Shown one piece after another: positions 42,321 through 50,605 of a DNA stretch of 64,000 nt. The stretch is from contig CAVWCC010000008.1 in the NCBI GenBank assembly GCA_963753385.1, forward strand, positions 248,001 to 312,000, read 5' to 3'. Position numbers and translations under genes: made by a program. The DNA comes from JALZKA01 sp963753385 (GTDB taxonomy: Bacteria; Actinomycetota; Thermoleophilia; Solirubrobacterales; 70-9). Within the stretch, counting starts at the first letter, position 1. Each line of letters starts with the position of its first letter. Below the pieces are notes generated by a model, which was not told where the DNA came from, did no database searches, and saw only the letters and a program-made list of their open reading frames with translations.

Positions 42321-42366
42321 TGAGCGACGTAAGGCGCGAAACGAGGTTGGCCCCCCTGGTAAGGGC
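42321..42366 (+). repeat. Two-hairpin element, copy A
   Basis: TGAGCGACGTAAGGCGCGAAAC, a hairpin with one A-G mismatch, followed by CCCT-GGTA-AGGG. It matches the order of copies B (54783-54845) and C (44964-45010). It fills the gap between two minus-strand genes, in reverse orientation to them. Confidence 0.5.
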
Positions 42367-42369
42367 GGG

Positions 42370-42834
42370 CTACTGACCGAGGGACTCCAGCTCGGCCAGC
42401 TGCCGCTCGACCTCGGCCTCGACGTCGAGCGGCTCGCGGCCCATCCGGATTCGCCGGGCGTTCGACGCCTCGACGAGCTCGCGGACTTCGGCGACGAGCT
42501 GGGCGTCGGCCCGCAGGCCGGGCCGCGTGGCGGCCTCCGACGCGAGCAGCCGCTCGAGCTCGGCGTCGACGTCCAGCGGTTGCTCGCCCCGCTGTCCCTG
42601 CCGGTACGCCTTCGCCTCGAGGAGCTGGCGAATCTCGGCCTCGCGCTGCTCGGCGCTGATCGGCGCCGGCCCGCCCCCGCCTTTCTGCGGCAGCTCCTGC
42701 TCGATCGACAGCGGCCCCTTGCCGATCTGCCTGAAAGCAGTCCCGGCGCCGACGAAGCTGAGGGCCGCGAGGGGGATCGCGATCAGCACGATCAAAAGGA
42801 TCGCCTCGCCATTCGAGAGCGCGAGTGCAGCCAC
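42370..42834 (-). CDS. Membrane protein with repeated charged domains
   Basis: 154 residues. One N-terminal hydrophobic helix (residues 9-28), then two or three related short helices: QRGEQPLDVDAELERLL and RRIRMGREPLDVEAEVERQL. The repeated GREPLDVxAEVERxL motif is an internal duplication and echoes the 11680-11967 protein. A TACCCT box is 7 nt before the GTG. Function unknown. Confidence 0.65.
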   Translation of the reverse strand: MAALALSNGEAILLIVLIAIPLAALSFVGAGTAFRQIGKGPLSIEQELPQKGGGGPAPISAEQREAEIRQLLEAKAYRQGQRGEQPLDVDAELERLLASEAATRPGLRADAQLVAEVRELVEASNARRIRMGREPLDVEAEVERQLAELESLGQ

Positions 42835-42901
42835 GGCCCGAAGGGTACGCAGACCCCGGGGGGAGGACCCGCGATTTCGGTATCCTTCGGCCCTGCCCGG
42901 C

Positions 42902-42919
42902 ATTGACTGACCAGTCAAT
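42902..42919 (+). promoter_or_regulatory. TetR-type palindromic operator before the acyl-CoA dehydrogenase
   Basis: A perfect inverted repeat ATTGACTG-AC-CAGTCAAT. TATCCT (42881-42886) is a candidate -10 just upstream, so the palindrome falls at the start of the mRNA, between the start site and the ribosome site AAAGGAG. The sequence style fits TetR-family regulators of fatty acid genes. Confidence 0.6.
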
Positions 42920-42945
42920 CGACCCGCAAAGGAGCCTCGAAAGCA

Positions 42946-44172
42946 GTGGTTGATTTCACGCTTACCGACGAGCAGAAGGACCTCCGCGAGCTGGCCCACA
43001 ACTTCGCCGAGAAGGAGATCCGACCCGTCGCCTGGGACTACGACAAGGAAAGCACCTGGCCACAGGAGATCATCGAGCAGGCCTGGGAGGTCGGCTTGAT
43101 GAACACCCACGTCCCCGAGGAATACGGCGGGCCCGGGCTCGACTACCTCTCCGGCTGCCTGATCGAGGAGGAGTTCGGGTGGGGCTGTTCGGGCATCGGC
43201 ACCTCGCTCGCGGCGAACGGCCTGGCGATGACCCCGGTCGCGATCGGCGGCTCCGAGGAGATCAAGCAGCAGTACCTCGGGATGCTCACCGAGGGGCCGA
43301 AGCTCGCCTCGTTCTGCCTGACCGAGCCGGACGCCGGCTCCGACGTCTCCGGCATGAAGACGACCGCGAAGAAGGTCGGCGACAAGTGGGTCCTGAACGG
43401 CTCGAAGTGCTTCATCACGAACGGGAGCCACGCCGACTGGTACACGGTCTACGCCAAGACCGACAAGGACGCGGGTCACCGCGGCATCTCGGCCTTCGTC
43501 GTGCCTCGTGACGACACGATCACGATCGACAAGAAGGAAGACAAGATGGGCCAGCGGGCGTCGAACACGGCGACCGTCGTCTTCAACGAGACGGAGATCC
43601 CGGAGAGCCACCTCCTCGGCGAGGAGAACAAGGGCTTCAAGCTCGCGATGATGACGCTCGACCGCACCCGCCCAGGCGTCGCCGCGATGGCGGTCGGAAT
43701 CGGCCGCGCGGCGTTCGAGTTCGCCTGCGAGTACTCGAAGGAGCGCGTCCAGTTCGGCGTGCCGATCGCGATGCACCAGGCCGTGTCGTTCCTGATCGCC
43801 GACATGGCGACCAAGGTCGAGGCCGGACGCCTGCTCACGTGGCAGTCGGCGGCCCTGCTCGACAACGGGATCCGCAACACGCTCGCGTGCTCGCACGCGA
43901 AGCGATTCGCCGCGGACTCCGCGATGGAGATCACGGTCGACGCAGTCCAGGTCTACGGCGGCTACGGGTTCATCAAGGAGTACCCAGTCGAGAAGCTCAT
44001 GCGGGACGCCAAGATCATGCAGCTCTATGAGGGCACCTCGCAGATTCAGCGCCTCGTGATCGCGAAGGAGGTCCTGATGGGCCGCAACGTGAACGAGCCG
44101 ATCCCCGAGGCGGTCAAGACCCAGACCGACGCCGCCGCGAAGGAATCAGAGACGGCAGCCGCCGCCGTCTAG
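42946..44172 (+). CDS. Acyl-CoA dehydrogenase
   Basis: 408 residues. CLTEPDAGSDVSGMKTTA and CFITNGSHADWY bind FAD and substrate. The catalytic Glu is in IMQLYEGTSQIQRLVIAKEV, and VYGGYGFIKEYPVEKLMRDA is typical. It performs the first oxidation of beta-oxidation, passing electrons to ETF. The GTG start has AAAGGAG upstream. A strong terminator follows. Confidence 0.94.
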   Translation: MVDFTLTDEQKDLRELAHNFAEKEIRPVAWDYDKESTWPQEIIEQAWEVGLMNTHVPEEYGGPGLDYLSGCLIEEEFGWGCSGIGTSLAANGLAMTPVAIGGSEEIKQQYLGMLTEGPKLASFCLTEPDAGSDVSGMKTTAKKVGDKWVLNGSKCFITNGSHADWYTVYAKTDKDAGHRGISAFVVPRDDTITIDKKEDKMGQRASNTATVVFNETEIPESHLLGEENKGFKLAMMTLDRTRPGVAAMAVGIGRAAFEFACEYSKERVQFGVPIAMHQAVSFLIADMATKVEAGRLLTWQSAALLDNGIRNTLACSHAKRFAADSAMEITVDAVQVYGGYGFIKEYPVEKLMRDAKIMQLYEGTSQIQRLVIAKEVLMGRNVNEPIPEAVKTQTDAAAKESETAAAAV

Positions 44173-44179
44173 GGGCATT

Positions 44180-44209
44180 GAGAGAGGGGCCCCCCGGGGC
44201 CCCTCTCTC
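44180..44209 (+). terminator. Terminator of the acyl-CoA dehydrogenase gene
   Basis: A stem of at least 12 bp (GAGAGAGGGGCC / GGCCCCTCTCTC) with a C/G loop, starting 8 bp after the stop and followed by GCCTTTCCCC. Confidence 0.75.
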
Positions 44210-44242
44210 GCCTTTCCCCGTATCTGGACTCCCTGAAAGCCT

Positions 44243-44404
44243 TCAGCGCTCCTTTCGGAGCGGATCGGTGGCGATCATCGTCGCGATCGAGACGAGCGCG
44301 ATCCCGCCGAGCACGACGAGCTGGGACCAGTCGTCGATGCCGCTGATCGCTGCGAAGGTGATGGCCGCTACGAACCCGATGAGGATTGCCGCGATCTGGA
44401 GCAT
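44243..44404 (-). CDS. Small two-helix membrane protein
   Basis: 53 codons from ATG 44404. Two hydrophobic segments (IAAILIGFVAAITFAAI and LVVLGGIALVSIATMIA) are split by SGIDDWS, and it ends in the basic PLRKER. TAGCGT lies 6 nt before the ATG. It is divergent from padR. Not recognised. Confidence 0.55.
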   Translation of the reverse strand: MLQIAAILIGFVAAITFAAISGIDDWSQLVVLGGIALVSIATMIATDPLRKER

Positions 44405-44446
44405 GGGCTCACGCTATGTCGCCTCAGAACCGGTGTCTGTGAGCGT

Positions 44447-44475
44447 GATCACGTGATCCATGCCACAAGCTGTGG
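44447..44475. promoter_or_regulatory. Two palindromes upstream of padR
   Basis: GATCACGTGATC (44447-44458, perfect 12 bp) and CCACA-AGC-TGTGG (44463-44475). They lie between divergent starts of the 53-aa membrane protein and PadR. PadR TATAGT is 8 nt before its GTG. Candidate PadR operators. Confidence 0.4.
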
Positions 44476-44512
44476 CCTGCGTCACACACGCCGCGGCTTA
44501 TAGTCACGGGCC

Positions 44513-44977
44513 GTGACCGAGAAGCTGTCGGCCCCGGTCTCCGAGGCGGTCGCCCGCGCCCGCAAGGGGGCAGAGGACGCTCCACGTTCGGCTCGCGGCC
44601 GCTCGATGGACGTCTTCGGCGGGGAGATCCGGCGCCGCGACGTCTTCCCGCTGCTCGTTCTCCACCTGATCAGCCGCGAGCCCGCCTACGGGAACCGGCT
44701 GATCGAGGAGATCGAGGCGATCACCGAGGGCGTGATCTCGGTCAACCCGAACACCATTTACCCGCTGCTTCGGGACCTCGAGGAGCGCGGCCTGATCGAG
44801 GGCGCATGGGAGCACCCCGACCGCCGCACCCGCCGCTTCTACTCGATCACCCCGGCCGGCCGCAAGGAGCAGCGGCGCCTGCGGACCGAGCTCGAGCCGT
44901 TCCTCGACTCGGTAATCCGCTCCGTCGGCCTGATCAAGGCCGAGATCTATGGCAAGGGATCGGGTGAGCACCCGTAG
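44513..44977 (+). CDS. PadR-family transcriptional regulator
   Basis: 154 residues. FPLLVLHLISREPAYGNRLI, ISVNPNTIYPLLRDLEERGL and RRTRRFYSITPAGRKEQR form the PadR winged helix. The C-terminal helix mediates dimerisation. The stop codon lies in the first hairpin of element C, just before the SRPBCC gene. Confidence 0.9.
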   Translation: MTEKLSAPVSEAVARARKGAEDAPRSARGRSMDVFGGEIRRRDVFPLLVLHLISREPAYGNRLIEEIEAITEGVISVNPNTIYPLLRDLEERGLIEGAWEHPDRRTRRFYSITPAGRKEQRRLRTELEPFLDSVIRSVGLIKAEIYGKGSGEHP

Positions 44978-45010
44978 GGTGCGAAAGAGCGTGGGCCTCC
45001 CTGGTAAGGG
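44964..45010 (+). repeat. Two-hairpin element, copy C
   Basis: GCACCC-GTA-GGGTGC (perfect 6-bp stem, with the PadR stop in the loop region), GAAAGAGC, then CCCT-GGTA-AGGG. The second 3' arm supplies AAGGG, immediately before the GTG at 45012, so pairing would mask the ribosome site. Confidence 0.55.
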
Positions 45011-45011
45011 C

Positions 45012-45461
45012 GTGGTTGAGGAAGCCGTCCTGGTCGGAGCGTCGCTGGCCGAGACCTGGGACCACTACTTCGACCCCCGTGGCTGGGGGTCTTGGGTCGA
45101 CGGCTACCAGGCCGTCGTCGAGGTCGACGGCTACCCGGAGGCCGGCGGCATCCTGCGCTGGCGCTCGATCCCAGCGGGCCGGGGCGAAGTGAGCGAGCGC
45201 GTGCTCGAGCACGAGCATCGACGCCGGCACCTGATCGCGTTCGCCGACCCGGCGATGGACGGTGAGCTCGAAACCCGGTTCGAGATCGAGGGCGAGGGCA
45301 CGCGGGTGAGCCAGCGCCTGGAGTACCGGCTGCTGGACCGCGGCCTGATCGCACGCCTCGGCGCCGTGCTCTTCGTCAGGGGCCAGGTCCGCCAGTCCGT
45401 CCAGCGCTCGTTGCTGGCGTTCCGACGCGAGGCCGAGGAAGCGGCCGGGTTGCCCGCGTAA
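45012..45461 (+). CDS. SRPBCC-family (polyketide cyclase-like) protein
   Basis: 149 residues from GTG 45012. VVEEAVLVGASLAETWDHYF, then GGILRWRSIPAG and ETRFEIEGEGTRVSQRLEYR, have the START/SRPBCC pattern of a hydrophobic-ligand binding fold. A longer frame from ATG 44949 would only translate hairpin element C, so I prefer 45012. It is likely coupled to padR. Confidence 0.75.
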   Translation: MVEEAVLVGASLAETWDHYFDPRGWGSWVDGYQAVVEVDGYPEAGGILRWRSIPAGRGEVSERVLEHEHRRRHLIAFADPAMDGELETRFEIEGEGTRVSQRLEYRLLDRGLIARLGAVLFVRGQVRQSVQRSLLAFRREAEEAAGLPA

Positions 45462-45516
45462 GGCCCTCGCGATACGTTGCACTGACGCGGACTCAGCAAG
45501 CTCGACGGGAGGAACG

Positions 45517-46890
45517 ATGGACGCGACGGCGCTGCGTGACGGCTTCGAGGGCACAATGCTTGAGGACGGCGACAACGGCTACGAGGACGCGCGGGCGATC
45601 TTCAACGCGATGATCGACCGCCGCCCGGCGGTGATCGCGCAGTGCGAATCGGTCGCCGATGTCCAGGCCGCCCTCGCCTACGGGCAGGCCGAGGGTCTCG
45701 AGATCGCGATCCGCTCGGGCGGCCACAGCGTCGCCGGCGCGAGTTCGGTTGAGGGCGGCCTGGTGATCGATCTCCGCCGCATGAACGCCGTCGAGGTCGA
45801 TCCGGACGCGCGCACGGCAACCGTTGCGGGCGGGGCCACGTGGAGCCACCTCGACGCCGCGACGCAGCCGCACGCGCTGATGACGACGGGCGGCCGCGTT
45901 TCGACGACGGGCGTCGCCGGGCTCACCCTGGGCGGCGGTTCGGGCTGGCTCGAGCGCAGGTTCGGGCTTGCCTGCGACAACCTCGCCGAGGTCGAGCTTG
46001 TGACGGCCGATGGCCGTGTGGTTGTCGCCGGCGAGGATCAGAACCCGGAGCTGTTCTGGGCGCTCCATGGCGGTGGCGGCAACTTCGGCATCGCGACGAG
46101 GCTCGTGTTCAGGTTGCACGCGCTGCCGGCCGCGACCCTCGCGCTGCTCCTCTGGCCGGCCGAGGGCGGCCCCGAGGTCGCGCGCGTCTACCGAGATCTG
46201 GTCGAGTCCGGAGTGCCTGACGAGCTCGGTGGCGGCGCCGCTTACCTCACCGGCCCACCCGAGGAGTTCGTGCCCGAGCACCTCCATAACCAGCGGGTGG
46301 CGGGGCTCATCGGCGTCTTCGCCGGGGGCGAAGCGGAGCTGCGTGAGGTTCTCGCCCCGATCTACGCGTTGGAGCCCGAGGGCGGCCTGACCGCGGAGAT
46401 GCCCTACTCGGAGATCCAATGCGCGATCGACGACCCTCCAGGGTTCCGCAACTACTGGTCGGCCTCGCACCTGGAAGCGCTGCCTGACGAGGCCCTCGAT
46501 CTCTACTGCCACCAGGGCGAGGAGATGATCGTCCCGTCGCCGTCGCAGCATCTGCTGGTCCCGTGGGGCGGCGCGGTCGCCGCACAGGGAGCCGACTGGC
46601 CGCTTCCGCACCGGAGCGCGGCCTGGGTCCAGCACCCGTTCGGCCTCTGGGACGACCCGGCCGACGACGCGCGCGGCATCGCCTGGGCGCGCAAGGCCGT
46701 CGCCGACATGGAGCCATTCGCCACCGGTTCGGTCTACCTCAACTTCATCGGCGACGAGGGGGAGGACCGCGTCGTGGCCGGCTACGGCGAGGCCAACTAT
46801 GAGCGGCTGGCGGCCGTCAAGGCCGAGTTCGACCCTGACAACGTGTTCCACCTCCACCACAACATCAAGCCCGCGGCACTGGCCGCCTGA
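45517..46890 (+). CDS. FAD-linked oxidase (berberine-bridge-like)
   Basis: 457 residues. IAIRSGGHSVAGASSVEGGL holds the His that typically carries covalent FAD, and GLTLGGGSGWLERRFGLACD follows. The Cys of bicovalent members is not in the usual place, so a single His link is likely. The C-terminal YERLAAVKAEFDPDNVFHLH is the BBE motif. It oxidises an alcohol or amine of unknown identity. Confidence 0.88.
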   Translation: MDATALRDGFEGTMLEDGDNGYEDARAIFNAMIDRRPAVIAQCESVADVQAALAYGQAEGLEIAIRSGGHSVAGASSVEGGLVIDLRRMNAVEVDPDARTATVAGGATWSHLDAATQPHALMTTGGRVSTTGVAGLTLGGGSGWLERRFGLACDNLAEVELVTADGRVVVAGEDQNPELFWALHGGGGNFGIATRLVFRLHALPAATLALLLWPAEGGPEVARVYRDLVESGVPDELGGGAAYLTGPPEEFVPEHLHNQRVAGLIGVFAGGEAELREVLAPIYALEPEGGLTAEMPYSEIQCAIDDPPGFRNYWSASHLEALPDEALDLYCHQGEEMIVPSPSQHLLVPWGGAVAAQGADWPLPHRSAAWVQHPFGLWDDPADDARGIAWARKAVADMEPFATGSVYLNFIGDEGEDRVVAGYGEANYERLAAVKAEFDPDNVFHLHHNIKPAALAA

Positions 46891-46964
46891 GCCGGCGGGT
46901 CGCGGGCGCGGCCCTATATCTTCCGCGTCCGTTTTCGTCCCCCTGACGCTCAGACAGGAGCCCA

Positions 46965-48965
46965 ATGTTCGTGTTCAAGGCCGCCGTCGTCGGCGCCGGC
47001 ACCATGGGCGGTGAGATCGCCCAGGCGATCGCCGCCGCCGAGATTCCGGTCGTCCTCAAGGACATCAAGCAGGAGTTCGTCGACGCCGGCCTCGACAAGG
47101 CGCGCGAGGTGACCAAGAGCCAGCTCGACGGGCTGGTGGCGAAGGAGAAGCTCACCCAGGAGCAGGCCGACGCCCAGCTCGAAGCAGTGATGGGTCGCAT
47201 CGAGGGCGCCACGAGCTACGACGGCTTCGGCGACGTCGACTTCGTGATCGAGGCTGCGCCGGAGCGGATGGAGATCAAGCAGCAGGTCTTCGCCGAGCTC
47301 GACGCCGTCACGCCCGGACACGCGATCCTGGCATCGAACACCTCGGCACTCTCGATCACCGAGATCGGCGACGCGACCCTCCGCGGCCACAAGGTCGTCG
47401 GCTTCCACTTCTTCTATCCAGCGTCGGTCATGCCGCTCGTCGAGATCGTCCGCGGCGGCGACACGGACGAGGAGACGACGGAGGCCGCGGTCAACTTCGC
47501 GCAGACGATCCGCAAGCAGCCGATCGTGTGCGAGGAGGTGCCGGGTTTCGTCGTCAACCGCATTCTCAACTCGGCCGTCGGCGAGATCTGGAGGGCGCAG
47601 GAGGAGCAGGGTCTCTCGATCAAGCAGATCGACGAGCTCGTGGGAGCCCAGAACGTGGCGCCCATGGGACCGTTCTTCCTCGTCGACCTGCTCGGACTGG
47701 ACACCGTCCTGCACGTCGCCGAGCACCTCAACGAGTCGTACGGGGACAGCTTCTACGTCCACCAGGGCATGAAGAGGCTGGTCGCCGAGGGCAAGCTCGG
47801 CGCCAAGAGCGGCGGCTCCGGCTTCTACGAGAACGGGGAGCCGCAGATCGAGGGGGACGCCGCGCCCGACGGCGAGGCGCTGGCGGAGCTGATGTCGCTG
47901 AAGGCGCTGGTCGAGTCCTGCGCCGTGCTCGAGGAGGACGTCTGCACGGTCCGCGAGATCGACCTCGGGATGATGGCGGGCGCGGGCATGGACCCTCGCC
48001 GCGGAATCTTCCCGCCGTTCTTGAAGGCGGATCTCCTTGGGCTCGACACGGTCCTCGAGAAGCTCGACGCCGCCGAGGCCGAGCACGGTGAGCGGTTCGC
48101 CGCGCCGGTGACCCTCAAGCGGCTCGTCGCCCAGGGCCGGCTCGGCCAGAAGAGCGGCCAGGGCTTCTACGCCTACCCGCAGGCCGACGAGGGCGATCAG
48201 ACCGAGACCGTCAAGCTCGAGACGCGCGGCGACGTGGCGATCGCATGGCTCGCGAACGCGCCGATGAACGCGGTTTCGCCGCAGGTCATCCGGGACCTCG
48301 GAACGGTGTGGGAGAAGGTCAAGGCGAACGACGAGATCGGCGCGATGCTGATTGCCTCGTCGATCCCGGTCGTCTTCTCGGCCGGCGCCGACATCAAGGC
48401 GTTCACCCAGATGGACGAGTCGAGCGGGGGCGAGCTGATCGACTCTGGGCACGCGCTGCTCCGCGATTTCGGCCAGGCCCGGGTCACGACCGTCGTCGCC
48501 GTCAACTCGATCGCGTTCGGCGGAGGCTGCGAGCTGGCGATGGCATGCGACTTCCGGATCGCAGCGCAGTCGGCGATCTTCGGGCAGCCCGAGATCAAGC
48601 TCGGGATCATCCCGGGCTTCGGCGGGACCCAGCGCCTGCCCCGGCTGGTGGGCCCGCACAAGGCGCTCGAGATGAACCTGATCGGCGACGCGATCACGGC
48701 GGCGGACGCCTTCGACGCGGGCCTGGTCAACCGGGTCGTGCCCGACCACGAGCTGTTCGAGACCGCGCTCGGCTGGGCGCGGAAGCTCGCCGGCCAGGCC
48801 CCGATCGCGGTCGAGCAGGTGAAGCGCGTCTCGCACAAGGGCGACCTCGACGAGGGCATCGAGGCCGAGAAGGCCGGCTTCGCGAAGGCGTTCCTGTCGG
48901 CCGACGCGAAGGAGGGGATCGCGGCGTTCCTCGGTAAGCGCAAGGCGCGGTGGAAGGGGCAGTGA
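46965..48965 (+). CDS. 3-hydroxyacyl-CoA dehydrogenase / enoyl-CoA hydratase fusion
   Basis: 666 residues. The NAD domain is first (AAVVGAGTMGGEIAQAIAAA), followed by two copies of the HCDH C-terminal domain (both with LLGLDTVL and a GF-Y motif). A crotonase domain then begins near residue 415 (VVFSAGADIKAFTQM, SIAFGGGCELAMACDFRIA). It performs steps two and three of beta-oxidation. The order HAD then ECH is the FadN-like layout, opposite to E. coli FadB. The stop overlaps the sirtuin GTG. Confidence 0.92.
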   Translation: MFVFKAAVVGAGTMGGEIAQAIAAAEIPVVLKDIKQEFVDAGLDKAREVTKSQLDGLVAKEKLTQEQADAQLEAVMGRIEGATSYDGFGDVDFVIEAAPERMEIKQQVFAELDAVTPGHAILASNTSALSITEIGDATLRGHKVVGFHFFYPASVMPLVEIVRGGDTDEETTEAAVNFAQTIRKQPIVCEEVPGFVVNRILNSAVGEIWRAQEEQGLSIKQIDELVGAQNVAPMGPFFLVDLLGLDTVLHVAEHLNESYGDSFYVHQGMKRLVAEGKLGAKSGGSGFYENGEPQIEGDAAPDGEALAELMSLKALVESCAVLEEDVCTVREIDLGMMAGAGMDPRRGIFPPFLKADLLGLDTVLEKLDAAEAEHGERFAAPVTLKRLVAQGRLGQKSGQGFYAYPQADEGDQTETVKLETRGDVAIAWLANAPMNAVSPQVIRDLGTVWEKVKANDEIGAMLIASSIPVVFSAGADIKAFTQMDESSGGELIDSGHALLRDFGQARVTTVVAVNSIAFGGGCELAMACDFRIAAQSAIFGQPEIKLGIIPGFGGTQRLPRLVGPHKALEMNLIGDAITAADAFDAGLVNRVVPDHELFETALGWARKLAGQAPIAVEQVKRVSHKGDLDEGIEAEKAGFAKAFLSADAKEGIAAFLGKRKARWKGQ

Positions 48966-49732
48966 GCACGCAGCACGCAGCACGCAGCACGCAGACCGGG
49001 GATGCGGAGCGGCTTGCGGAACTGATCTCTGAGTCGGAGCGGGTCGTCGCCCTGACCGGCGCCGGGATCTCAGTTCCTTCCGGGATCCCGGACTTCCGCA
49101 CCCCCGGCAGCGGCCTCTGGGAGAACGTCGATCCGATGGAGGTCGCGCACATCGACGCGTTCCACCGCGACACCGCGCGCTTCTGGAGCTTCTACCGCCC
49201 CCGGTTCGCGGAGCTCGGCGCAAAGCAGCCGAACCAGGCGCACGCGACGCTGGCAGAGCTCGAGTCGCGCGGGCTCCTCGACGCGGTGATCACGCAGAAC
49301 ATCGATCGCCTGCATCAGCGGGCCGGCGCGACCCGCGTTATCGAGGTCCACGGGTCGATCCAGTCCTCGAGCTGCACCACCTGCGGCACGAGCTACGGGC
49401 TCGATGCTGTCGAGGCCCTGTTCGACGACGACGGCATCGCGACCTGCGGCTGCATGGGCAAGGTGAAGCCCGACGTCGTCCTCTTCGGCGAGTTCCTACC
49501 GGAGGGGCCCATGGACGAGGCGCAGGGACTCTGCGAAAACTGCGACCTGCTGATCTGCATCGGCTCCTCGCTCGAGGTGTATCCCGTCGCGGGGCTTCCG
49601 TCGGTCGCGCTCAACCGCGGCGCGCGCCTGGCGATCGTGACCCAGGGCCCGACCCCGTACGACCGGGACGCGGCCGTGAAGCTCGAGGGCGACGTCGTCG
49701 ACGAGCTCGGCGCGGTGCTGGCGGCGCTCTAG
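48962..49732 (+). CDS. cobB: NAD-dependent protein deacylase (sirtuin)
   Basis: 256 residues from GTG 48962. TGAGISVPSGIPDFRTPGSG, TQNIDRLHQRAGATRV, the catalytic VIEVHGS and zinc Cys (SSCTTCG, IATCGCMG) are all present. Sirtuins remove acyl groups from lysines, here perhaps controlling beta-oxidation enzymes encoded upstream. The start is chosen because GTGA overlaps the upstream stop. The first codons lie in a 7-bp tandem repeat. Confidence 0.9.
   Translation: MSTQHAARSTQTGDAERLAELISESERVVALTGAGISVPSGIPDFRTPGSGLWENVDPMEVAHIDAFHRDTARFWSFYRPRFAELGAKQPNQAHATLAELESRGLLDAVITQNIDRLHQRAGATRVIEVHGSIQSSSCTTCGTSYGLDAVEALFDDDGIATCGCMGKVKPDVVLFGEFLPEGPMDEAQGLCENCDLLICIGSSLEVYPVAGLPSVALNRGARLAIVTQGPTPYDRDAAVKLEGDVVDELGAVLAAL
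48965..48992 (+). repeat. Heptamer tandem repeat at the sirtuin start (AGCACGC x4)
   Basis: Four exact copies of AGCACGC immediately after the start codon. Since 7 is not a multiple of 3, a change of one unit would shift the sirtuin frame. It encodes STQHAARST. Confidence 0.75.
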
Positions 49733-50523
49733 CTGCTTCCCCCGTGCGCCGCGCGGCGGCGCAGGACGCGCTCGCAGATCGCGATCGTCGCGCTGACCTC
49801 GGTGCCGCGCTCCACCGACAGCTCGCCGCGTAGCGCCTCGTTCGCCGCCTGGCCGGTGGCCTGGCGGCGCCCGTCGAGGTCGGCGAGGTCAGGGTCCTGC
49901 CCGGGCTGCGCGAGGCGGTCGCGCTCGGCCAGCATGGCCTCGAGGCCGACCCGGAGCTGCATCGTCGCCTCGCGCACCCGGCCGGCGTCGAGGTCGGACC
50001 GCGCACGCAGGACAAGCTCCTCGCAGACCAGGGCCCGCTCGCGGCCGCCGAGCAGGGCCGCCATCCGCTCCTGTGGGCGGAGCGCGCTCGCGCGGCTCTT
50101 GCGGCCGGCCTCGCGCGGCACGTCGAGCGCGGCCTCGTAGCGTCCGTCCACCAGGGAATCGCCGTCGCCGTAGCCCACCCGGACGGCGATCGCCGCGTCG
50201 AGGTTGGGGTCAGGGATCGCGGCGTCGGCGGTCGCAAGGCGCCGGGCCGCCAAGGCGCGTGCCGCGTGCGCCAGGGCCTGCGCGATCACCTGATCGCGGC
50301 GCTCGGCGTCGTCGCGCAGCGCATCGAGCCACTGCCGCCCGTCGCCTTCGATCGCCTCCGTCTCGATCACGGTCAGCTCGGTGAGCGGGACGCTCGGCGC
50401 CTTGTCGGGGTCGGCGGGCCGCGTCTTTGGCCTGCGCCGCAGCCGCCGCGACGGCTCCGGGGCGCCGAAGGTCCGGGCAACGAGGACCGCCTCGGTCGAG
50501 CCCGGGTCGCCCGGCGGGCGCAC
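49729..50523 (-). CDS. Helical protein of unknown function, N-terminus uncertain
   Basis: 264 residues from GTG 50523, helical and Arg/Ala rich (QWLDALRDDAERRDQVIAQ, MQLRVGLEAMLAERDRL). Upstream in frame the sequence SFPFVQFEFAGSFGIDDGRY looks like a genuine N-terminus, but the only possible start there is CTG at 50589. Its stop overlaps the sirtuin stop. Not recognised. Confidence 0.65.
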   Translation of the reverse strand: MRPPGDPGSTEAVLVARTFGAPEPSRRLRRRPKTRPADPDKAPSVPLTELTVIETEAIEGDGRQWLDALRDDAERRDQVIAQALAHAARALAARRLATADAAIPDPNLDAAIAVRVGYGDGDSLVDGRYEAALDVPREAGRKSRASALRPQERMAALLGGRERALVCEELVLRARSDLDAGRVREATMQLRVGLEAMLAERDRLAQPGQDPDLADLDGRRQATGQAANEALRGELSVERGTEVSATIAICERVLRRRAAHGGSS

Positions 50524-50605
50524 GGGGTAGCGGCCGTCGTCGATCCCGAACGAGCCGGCGAACTCGAACTGAACGAAGGGGAAGCTCAGGGCCGGGCCGC
50601 GCTAG

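Noticed and set aside
44949..45011. An earlier start for the SRPBCC gene
   Set aside because: The extra residues are encoded by hairpin element C and do not resemble the family; GTG 45012 gives the normal N-terminus.
46950..49223. A 757-codon minus-strand frame opposite the beta-oxidation fusion
   Set aside because: It mirrors the plus-strand gene and has a composition typical of antisense GC-rich DNA, with no motifs.
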